This document shows, one piece after another, positions 40,261-45,346 of a stretch of 45,346 nt of DNA. The first letter of the stretch is position 1. Each line of letters starts with the position of its first letter. Made by a program: the position numbers and the translations under genes. Under the pieces are notes generated by a model. The model ran no database searches. It was not told where the DNA came from and was given only the letters and a program-made list of their open reading frames with translations. Source of the stretch: Bacteroidales bacterium (GTDB taxonomy: Bacteria; Bacteroidota; Bacteroidia; Bacteroidales; F082); the NCBI GenBank assembly GCA_017537965.1, contig JAFYJV010000019.1:1-45346 (forward strand). Reading direction: 5' to 3'.

Positions 40261-40286
40261 AAATAATTCAAATTATTTTATCTTTA
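40261..40286 (+). promoter_or_regulatory. AT-only hairpin and possible comEC -7 element
   Basis: AAATAATT and AATTATTT are inverted around CA (40261-40278), directly after lpxB; a TATCTTTA at 40279-40286 is one base off the -7 consensus. It could end lpxB transcription or begin that of comEC. Confidence 0.3.
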
Positions 40287-40332
40287 ATAATTCTATTTTT
40301 TGTAACTTGCGCCAGTTGATGAAATAGTAGTC

Positions 40333-42438
40333 ATGAACTGGAATCAGTATCCGTTTTTTCGCTGGACGTTGGCCTGGATGTCGGGCATCGTCCTCAGTGA
40401 TGCGCTACGGGATGTCAGGCTGGATTCAAGGTTGATCTTCGGGCTGGTGCTTGTCCTGTTGTTGGTAGCGTTTGTGTTGCATCGTCATATCCGCCAATAC
40501 CGTCGCCGTTGGGTTGTAGGGATAGCTTTTATATTGGCTTTTATGTTGTCGGGCTTCTTGTGTTTGCGCCTTCATGAACCGGATGTTGTTGCCGACGATT
40601 ATAGAAAGGTGTTGCAAGATGTCGCCGATGGTTATTGTCTCGCCCTTGTTTCCGAACCTCCCGTTGAAAAGGAAAAGTCCGTAAAGATCGTGCTGGAATT
40701 AAAAGGATTTCGCGATCATGCCTCGACATGTCCTGTTTCGGGCAAAGTACTTGCCTATTTTCAAAAGAACGATGCAGCGTTGTCGTTGGGCTATGGCGAT
40801 CTGTTGGCATTCTCGTCAACGGTGGAGCCAGTGCCGCCCTCAAAGAACCTTGGTGAATTCGACTATCGGACTTTTTTGGAACGTCGTGGCGTGACAGGGA
40901 GGGTGTATCTGAAGGAAGGAGTATGGATCCCTTTGGGAATCAAGGAGGGGAATCCCCTTGTGGCATTTGCCATCCGTTTTCGCAAGCGACTGCTTGATGC
41001 TCTGTGGCGTTGTGGCGTTACCGAGGACGAGTTCAGCGTCGGGGCGGCAGTCCTTTTGGGTTATGACGACAGCCTTCCACCTGTGCTGCGGCAGCAGTAC
41101 ATGGCGGCAGGCTCCATGCACATCCTTTGCGTATCGGGGATGCATGTGGGCATCATCTATCTGCTGGCCTCGTTCGTGTTGGGTTTCCTGGGTAGTGGCA
41201 AGAAGTTGGCCTTTTTGAAGAACAGTATCCTTCTGTTGTTAGTCTGGTTTTATGCACTGATCACCGGGTTGACGCCATCCATTCTTCGCTCCACCTTGAT
41301 GATTTCCATGATCATATTGGGATCGATGCTTGGGAAGAAAGGCGTGACGCTGAATTCTGTGGCAGCATCGGCTTTTGTCATACTGTTGTTTCAGCCAAAC
41401 GACTTGTTTTCCATGGGCTTTCAACTCTCTTATGCAGCCGTAGTGGGTATTGTCGTCCTGCAACGCCCGATCTATCTTTTATTGTTCGTCTCCAACAAAT
41501 TGTTGGACAAAGCATGGGAGATCACCTCGGTTGCTCTGGCTGCCCAGTTTTCGACGTTGCCTTTCACTGTGTTCTACTTTCACCAATTCACGCCCTATTT
41601 CTGGCTGAGCAACCTTTTGATGACGCCATTGTCTTTCTTGGTGATTTTGTCGGGCATGTTGCTGCTGTTGTTGTCATGGGTTCCAGGGCTCAATGTCTTT
41701 ATGGGCAAGTTGGTTTGGGCATGTCTTCACGGGATGAATGCTTCGGTTGCATGGATTGAGAGCTTGCCTTGCTCGTTGGTGAAGGGTCTTTACATGACTA
41801 AGTTGGAATTTGGCTTGAGTTTGTTGCTCTTGTTGCTTTTCATGCTTCTCGTCACGTTGAGGAAGAAGCGGATGTTGTTGGAGTTGTTGACAGTCGCCTG
41901 TGTTTTCGCGGGGTTGTTGGCGGCTCGCGGACAGCGAGCCGCCAACCAGTGTCGCATCATGGTCTATTCACTAAGGGACCATACCGCCATCGATATGATT
42001 CAAGGCACATCTCATCTGTTACTTTGTGACGAGGAATTGCTGGAGGATCCTTCTTCCATCGACTACAGTTTGAGAGGGTCTTGGGCGAAGCAGCAACTGT
42101 CCATGAATCCACCTTGTTATACCTTGTCGGAGGATGTCGATACCGATATGGTTGTGAAACGCAAACACCTGTGCTCCTTCCATGGATGCCTGCTGGCAAT
42201 ATGGGATCCTTTCGTGATGTTGGATTCGGGTGACACGCCAATGTCGGTGGATGTCCTGTTGGTTCGGGGGCGGCAGGCACCTGATCAGCGACGTCTTAAT
42301 AACACCTATCGTCCCAGGATATTGCTTTTAGATGGCACGGTGCCTGCCGCACAATCTGCCGAATGGAAAAGAGTGGCGGCGGCATTGGAACTTCCTTGCC
42401 ATGTCCTTGAAGAGGGGTGTTTTGTAATGGATTTATAG
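40333..42438 (+). CDS. comEC: ComEC/Rec2-family DNA-uptake channel protein
   Basis: 701 residues. ComEC forms the inner-membrane channel for single-stranded DNA in natural transformation. An N-terminal hydrophobic region and DUF4131-like segment (about residues 1-200) is followed by the competence domain with ASGSMHILCVSGMHVGIIY-type sequence at about 256-275 (MAAGSMHILCVSGMHVG) and the multi-helix channel (about 275-545). The C-terminus (about 555-701) is short and lacks the HxHxDH metal motif of the metallo-beta-lactamase domain seen in many homologues. Whether the strain is competent cannot be told. It stands alone between lpxB and the tRNA. Confidence 0.88.
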   Translation: MNWNQYPFFRWTLAWMSGIVLSDALRDVRLDSRLIFGLVLVLLLVAFVLHRHIRQYRRRWVVGIAFILAFMLSGFLCLRLHEPDVVADDYRKVLQDVADGYCLALVSEPPVEKEKSVKIVLELKGFRDHASTCPVSGKVLAYFQKNDAALSLGYGDLLAFSSTVEPVPPSKNLGEFDYRTFLERRGVTGRVYLKEGVWIPLGIKEGNPLVAFAIRFRKRLLDALWRCGVTEDEFSVGAAVLLGYDDSLPPVLRQQYMAAGSMHILCVSGMHVGIIYLLASFVLGFLGSGKKLAFLKNSILLLLVWFYALITGLTPSILRSTLMISMIILGSMLGKKGVTLNSVAASAFVILLFQPNDLFSMGFQLSYAAVVGIVVLQRPIYLLLFVSNKLLDKAWEITSVALAAQFSTLPFTVFYFHQFTPYFWLSNLLMTPLSFLVILSGMLLLLLSWVPGLNVFMGKLVWACLHGMNASVAWIESLPCSLVKGLYMTKLEFGLSLLLLLLFMLLVTLRKKRMLLELLTVACVFAGLLAARGQRAANQCRIMVYSLRDHTAIDMIQGTSHLLLCDEELLEDPSSIDYSLRGSWAKQQLSMNPPCYTLSEDVDTDMVVKRKHLCSFHGCLLAIWDPFVMLDSGDTPMSVDVLLVRGRQAPDQRRLNNTYRPRILLLDGTVPAAQSAEWKRVAAALELPCHVLEEGCFVMDL

Positions 42439-42520
42439 ATAAATGGAAGCAATCAGGTGTAATGCAATAATCAGAAAATCAACTAGATAAAAAATAATTG
42501 AAAAAAAATGACAAAAAACG

Positions 42521-42551
42521 CTTGTGTATTTGGAAAATGGTTGTACTTTTG
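42521..42551 (+). promoter_or_regulatory. Promoter of tRNA-Asp
   Basis: CTTG at 42521-42524, a 19-nt spacer, TACTTTTG at 42544-42551. An A-rich block (about 42499-42518) lies upstream. The layout repeats that of the rRNA promoter at 45092. Confidence 0.75.
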
Positions 42552-42589
42552 CATCCGCAAAGCAAAGCAATAAAGTTCTTTTTCAGGCT

Positions 42590-42664
42590 GGTCCGGTAGT
42601 TCAGTTTGGTTAGAATGCCTGCCTGTCACGCAGGAGGTCGCGAGTTCGAGCCTCGTCCGGACCG
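42590..42664 (+). tRNA. tRNA-Asp (anticodon GTC)
   Basis: A 75-nt cloverleaf. The acceptor stem pairs GGTCCGG (42590-42596) with CCGGACC (42657-42663), then discriminator G. The anticodon stem is CCTGC/GCAGG with loop CTGTCAC, so the anticodon is GTC, which reads Asp codons. The T loop GTTCGAGC is standard, and the CCA end is not encoded. It is followed by a terminator and then prfC. Confidence 0.96.
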
Positions 42665-42667
42665 CTG

Positions 42668-42698
42668 AAGCGCAAGTCCAAAAGACCTGCGCTTTTTT
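42668..42698 (+). terminator. Intrinsic terminator after tRNA-Asp
   Basis: AAGCGCAAGTC and GACCTGCGCTT pair over 11 positions with one mismatch and a 5-nt loop, followed by a T tract. Confidence 0.8.
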
Positions 42699-42717
42699 GT
42701 TTTAAAAATGATTGTTT

Positions 42718-44292
42718 ATGTCTTTTTTAGATGAAATCAATAGGCGAAGGACTTTCGCTATCGTCAGCCACCCCGACGCGGGTAAGACAACTTTGACAGA
42801 GAAGTTGTTGCTCTATGGTGGTGCCATCCAAGTTGCCGGTGCCGTCAAGTCGAACAAGATCCGCAAGACCGCTACTTCCGACTGGATGGAGATCGAACGC
42901 CAGCGTGGCATTTCGGTTGCCACCTCCGTTATGGGCTTTGACTATCAAGGGATCAAGATCAATATCTTGGACACCCCTGGACATAAGGACTTCGCAGAAG
43001 ACACTTTCCGTACGCTTACCGCTGTCGATAGCGTCATCGTGGTCATTGATGCCGCCAAAGGTGTGGAGTCGCAAACGGAGCGGTTGGTCGAGGTCTGTAG
43101 GATGCGTAATACACCTATAATAATATTCATCAATAAAATGGACCGTCCCGGCAAGGACGCCTTCGAGTTGCTTGATGAAATCGAACAGAAGCTTATTCTG
43201 CGTCTCACCCCGCTAAGCTGGCCGATCAACATGGGGCCGAAGTTCAAGGGCGTGTACAGCATCTACGACAAGAGCCTTTACCTATTTAATTCTGACAAAC
43301 AGCACATCACCGAGGGGATCGGATTCGATGACTTGAACAATCCCGAACTGGATCGTGTTCTCGGCGAGGATGCGGAGACGTTGCGCAATGAGACTGACTT
43401 GGTGCAGGGAGTCTATGACGATTTTACCCGAAATGCCTATTTGAAGGGGGATATTTGTCCAGTGTTCTTTGGCTCGGCTTTGAACAACTTTGGCGTGAAA
43501 GAGTTGCTTGACTGTTTCATCCAGATTGCTCCGACACCCATTGGACGCGACACCGAGGAACGCCATATCGAGCCTACCGAGGAAAAATTTACGGGTTTTG
43601 TCTTCAAGATTCACGCCAACATGGATCCCAACCATCGTGACCGCATTGCTTTTGTGAGGGTGGTCTCTGGAAAGTTTGAGCGCAACAAGAACTACTTCCA
43701 TGTCCGTCAACGCCGTGAGCTGAAGTTCTCCAATCCGACCGCTTTCATGGCCCAAAAGAAATCGGTATTGGATGAAGCTTATCCTGGCGACATCGTCGGC
43801 TTGTACGATGCGGGCAACTTCAAGATCGGTGACACCCTGACGGAAGGGGAGATCCTTAATTATAAAGGTATTCCGAGTTTCTCGCCAGAACAATTCAGGT
43901 ATGTCGAGAATGCCGATCCGATGAAGGCAAAGCAACTGGCCAAGGGCTTGGAACAACTGACCGACGAGGGCGTGGCACAGCTTTTCACAGGCAAGATGAC
44001 AGGAAGGAAGATCATCGGTACGGTGGGGGAGCTCCAGTTTGAGGTGATTCAATACCGATTGCTGCACGAGTACAACGCTTCCTGCCGCTATGAGCCCATC
44101 TCGCTTTACAAGACGGCTTGGATCACCAGCGACAATGAGGAACAACTGAAGGACTTCAAGAACCGCAAGGCGCTGAACTTGGCGGAGGACAAGGATGGGA
44201 GGGATGTCTTCCTGGCCGAATCTCCTTATGCCTTGCAGATCGCTATGGAGAAATATCCTGATATCGAGTTCCATTTCACCTCTGAATTCTGA
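42718..44292 (+). CDS. prfC: Peptide chain release factor 3
   Basis: 524 residues from the ATG at 42718; a TTG two codons earlier is the only alternative. RF3 is a GTPase that removes RF1 or RF2 from the ribosome after termination. The G domain has SHPDAGKTT (G1), [10 protein letters not shown] (G2 region), DTPGHKDF (G3) and NKMDRPG (G4). RF3-specific regions follow, with TAWITSD near the C-terminus; length and spacing suit RF3 rather than EF-G. A hairpin just after the stop is likely the terminator. Confidence 0.96.
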   Translation: MSFLDEINRRRTFAIVSHPDAGKTTLTEKLLLYGGAIQVAGAVKSNKIRKTATSDWMEIERQRGISVATSVMGFDYQGIKINILDTPGHKDFAEDTFRTLTAVDSVIVVIDAAKGVESQTERLVEVCRMRNTPIIIFINKMDRPGKDAFELLDEIEQKLILRLTPLSWPINMGPKFKGVYSIYDKSLYLFNSDKQHITEGIGFDDLNNPELDRVLGEDAETLRNETDLVQGVYDDFTRNAYLKGDICPVFFGSALNNFGVKELLDCFIQIAPTPIGRDTEERHIEPTEEKFTGFVFKIHANMDPNHRDRIAFVRVVSGKFERNKNYFHVRQRRELKFSNPTAFMAQKKSVLDEAYPGDIVGLYDAGNFKIGDTLTEGEILNYKGIPSFSPEQFRYVENADPMKAKQLAKGLEQLTDEGVAQLFTGKMTGRKIIGTVGELQFEVIQYRLLHEYNASCRYEPISLYKTAWITSDNEEQLKDFKNRKALNLAEDKDGRDVFLAESPYALQIAMEKYPDIEFHFTSEF

Positions 44293-44332
44293 AAAAAACT
44301 TCTTTCGCTTTCATTATCGAAGAGGGTTTTTT
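44292..44332 (+). terminator. Terminator of prfC
   Basis: AAAAAAACTTCTTTCG and CGAAGAGGGTTTTTT pair over about 15 positions, including G-U pairs and one mismatch, with a 10-nt loop; the T tract is part of the stem end. It abuts the mscL -7 box. Confidence 0.6.
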
Positions 44333-44334
44333 CT

Positions 44335-44342
44335 TATGTTTG
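44335..44342 (+). promoter_or_regulatory. -7 promoter element for mscL
   Basis: TATGTTTG fits TAnnTTTG and lies 42 nt before the ATG at 44385, directly after the prfC terminator. Confidence 0.55.
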
Positions 44343-44384
44343 CATGGATTAATTATTTGTTGTTCATCATTAAATAATAAAACT

Positions 44385-44798
44385 ATGGGACTTTTAAAGG
44401 AATTCAAAGAGTTTGCCGTTAAAGGCAATGTCATGGACATGGCTATCGGTGTCGTGATTGGTGGTGCTTTCGGCAAAATCGTCACCTCGTTGGTGTCCGA
44501 CATCATCATGCCGTTGATCAGTGCTGCCACAGGCGGACTTAAGTTTACCGACTGGAAGTGGGTGATCCGCGAAGCTGTCATGAACGGCGAGGAGGTCGTC
44601 AAGCCTGAACTCGCCCTCACATGGGGTAATTTCTTGCAGGTGATCTTCGACTTCATCATCATCGCCTTCTGCATCTTCCTGGTGGTGAAAGGATTGAACA
44701 AGATGAAGAAGAAAGAGGAACCTGCTCCTGCTGCTCCTGCTGAACCTTCGGAGGACATTAAGCTCTTGACCGAGATCAGGGATCTTCTTAAGAAGTAA
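44385..44798 (+). CDS. mscL: Large-conductance mechanosensitive channel MscL
   Basis: 137 residues from the ATG at 44385, which gives the canonical MGLLKEFKEFAVKGNVMDMAIGVVIG start; the longer frame (44340) includes the -7 box. MscL is a pentameric channel that opens under membrane tension and prevents bursting on osmotic downshift. TM1 is at about residues 14-44 (with the pore helix GKIVTSLVSDIIMPLI), TM2 at about 82-104 (LQVIFDFIIIAFCIFLVVKG), and the C-terminal bundle ends with EIRDLLKK. The last codons, the stop and the following bases are part of an AAGAAGTAAGAA repeat. Confidence 0.96.
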   Translation: MGLLKEFKEFAVKGNVMDMAIGVVIGGAFGKIVTSLVSDIIMPLISAATGGLKFTDWKWVIREAVMNGEEVVKPELALTWGNFLQVIFDFIIIAFCIFLVVKGLNKMKKKEEPAPAAPAEPSEDIKLLTEIRDLLKK

Positions 44799-44815
44799 GA
44801 AAAAAGAAGCAAGAA
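44790..44815 (+). repeat. AAGAAGTAAGAA-type repeat at the mscL 3' end
   Basis: Degenerate AGAAGTA units overlap the last two codons and the TAA stop of mscL and go on for about 17 nt. It is related to the repeats at 2187, 3828, 7641 and 11137. Confidence 0.6.
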
Positions 44816-44818
44816 TGT

Positions 44819-44852
44819 AGAGACGTCAATTTCTTGGCGTCTCTTTTTTTTA
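44819..44852 (+). terminator. Intrinsic terminator of mscL
   Basis: AGAGACGTCAA and TTGGCGTCTCT form an 11-bp stem (one T-G pair) with a TTTC loop, followed by a long T tract. Confidence 0.85.
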
Positions 44853-45091
44853 TTATGGTACTTCCTTTTTTTTCCGAATTGTGAATAATGGATCCGTTTT
44901 AGTTTGTTTTTTTAGGCAATACCTAATTATTAATATACTTTTTTTGCAGGATTCGCCTGTAAATCCCCCTGATTTTTGTGGCTAACGACTGAATTTTTCG
45001 TGTTAACAACCTAAATAAAATATTCTAATATTCTTAAAATCAGCTAATTGTAACATGTTTTAAATTTTTAAGAAAAAAAGTTGCGAAAAAG
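44853..45091. other. AT-rich non-coding region upstream of the rRNA promoter
   Basis: No gene seen. The stretch is AT-rich with small inverted repeats (TTAGG-caata-CCTAA at about 44914) and ends in an A-rich block (about 45070-45090) directly in front of the promoter, where an UP element would be expected. Confidence 0.5.
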
Positions 45092-45122
45092 CTTGCCAGT
45101 AATGGAAAAAGCTGTACTTTTG
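45092..45122 (+). promoter_or_regulatory. Promoter of the rRNA operon
   Basis: CTTG at 45092-45095, a 19-nt spacer, then TACTTTTG at 45115-45122. The A-rich stretch AAGAAAAAAAG just upstream resembles an UP element. Same boxes and spacing as the tRNA-Asp promoter. Confidence 0.85.
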
Positions 45123-45311
45123 CACCCGTTTTCGGCCCGGAAAAATGGGCGTGGAAGAGGGGTTGGCCGGAAGCGGAGTTCTTTGAAAGCTTGATGCCAG
45201 CATAAGAAGCGAGGGTCCTGCGCGCCGCCTTGGGGCGCCGCGCCGGGCCGAGGGAAAAAGGAATCATAGCGGAGCCCTGTAAACAGGAAAAAGAAAAAGT
45301 ACAGAAATACT
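45123..45311 (+). other. rRNA leader with a strong GC hairpin
   Basis: The pre-rRNA leader between the promoter and the 16S gene. It contains GTTCTTTGAAAG (near 45178), similar to a motif often seen in Bacteroidota leaders, and a long GC-rich hairpin (45214-45229 with 45234-45249; 14 of 16 pairs, TTGG loop). No T tract follows, so it is not a terminator; it is probably a processing or folding element. A minus-strand open frame here is spurious. Confidence 0.7.
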
Positions 45312-45346
45312 ACAATGAAGAGTTTGATCCTGGCTCAGGATGAACG
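45312..45346 (+). rRNA. rrs: 16S ribosomal RNA, 5' end (partial)
   Basis: The last 35 nt hold TGAAGAGTTTGATCCTGGCT, the universal 5' end of 16S rRNA, then CAGGATGAACG, the form common in Bacteroidota. Alignment by eye with the E. coli 5' end puts base 1 near 45312. The gene runs off the window. Confidence 0.95.

Noticed and set aside
45040-45267. 75-residue minus-strand open frame across the rRNA promoter and leader
   Set aside because: It overlaps the promoter and GC-rich hairpin of the rRNA operon and has no domain or start signal.

Overview
The window looks like about 45 kb of core chromosome from a member of the Bacteroidales (phylum Bacteroidota), probably not of the genus Bacteroides. 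The clues are: repeated promoters of the Bacteroidota type (TAnnTTTG at -7, usually without a Shine-Dalgarno sequence), signal peptides cut before Gln, a secreted subtilase with a type IX secretion (T9SS) C-terminal domain, the family-typical gene blocks rsfS-ftsH-LUD and surE-small membrane protein-lpxB, and the 5' end of a 16S rRNA that reads like a Bacteroidota sequence. There is no phage, insertion sequence, CRISPR array or obvious island. Base composition and codon use look even throughout.

Layout. 0-3.8 kb: a POT-family transporter followed by the preQ0/preQ1 (queuosine precursor) genes queF-queC-queD-queE. 3.8-7.6 kb, minus strand: dnaA-rsmI and an EamA transporter-yigZ pair. 7.7-11.1 kb: prmC converging on a large secreted subtilisin-like protease. 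11.2-11.6 kb: RNase P RNA (rnpB) with its own promoter. 11.6-16.4 kb: a 1002-residue secreted TPR protein and a TonB-receptor-like outer-membrane beta-barrel, an uncharacterised pair. 16.6-18.5 kb: gyrB. 18.7-26.2 kb: a lipoprotein alpha-2-macroglobulin and penicillin-binding protein 1C, a known functional pair. 26.3-33 kb: guaB, three SurA/PpiC-type periplasmic chaperones and a MoxR ATPase. 33.1-36.8 kb, minus strand: a small XRE regulator with a long structured leader, then (upstream) LUD-domain protein, ftsH and rsfS. 36.9-42.4 kb: a KdsC-like phosphatase, Maf, SurE, a small membrane protein, LpxB and ComEC. 42.5-44.8 kb: tRNA-Asp, prfC and mscL. 45.1 kb to the end: the promoter, leader and first 35 nt of an rRNA operon.

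Themes. Much of the window serves the cell envelope: LPS synthesis (kdsC, lpxB), outer-membrane protein folding (the surA cluster), peptidoglycan repair and protease trapping (A2M-PBP1C), membrane quality control (ftsH) and osmotic release (mscL). The rest is information processing (dnaA, gyrB, rnpB, prmC, prfC, rsfS, rsmI, tRNA, rRNA).

The most unusual signal is the 432-nt gap at 33428-33859. Read on the minus strand, it forms a long leader for the XRE gene, with a terminator-like hairpin ending in a U tract just before the start codon and two competing pairings upstream. It is a candidate attenuator or cis-regulatory RNA. Other points of interest are AGAAGTA-type short repeats at several gene borders, a perfect dyad at the A2M promoter, leaderless-looking divergent promoters at 7.6 kb, and an identical promoter layout for tRNA-Asp and the rRNA operon.
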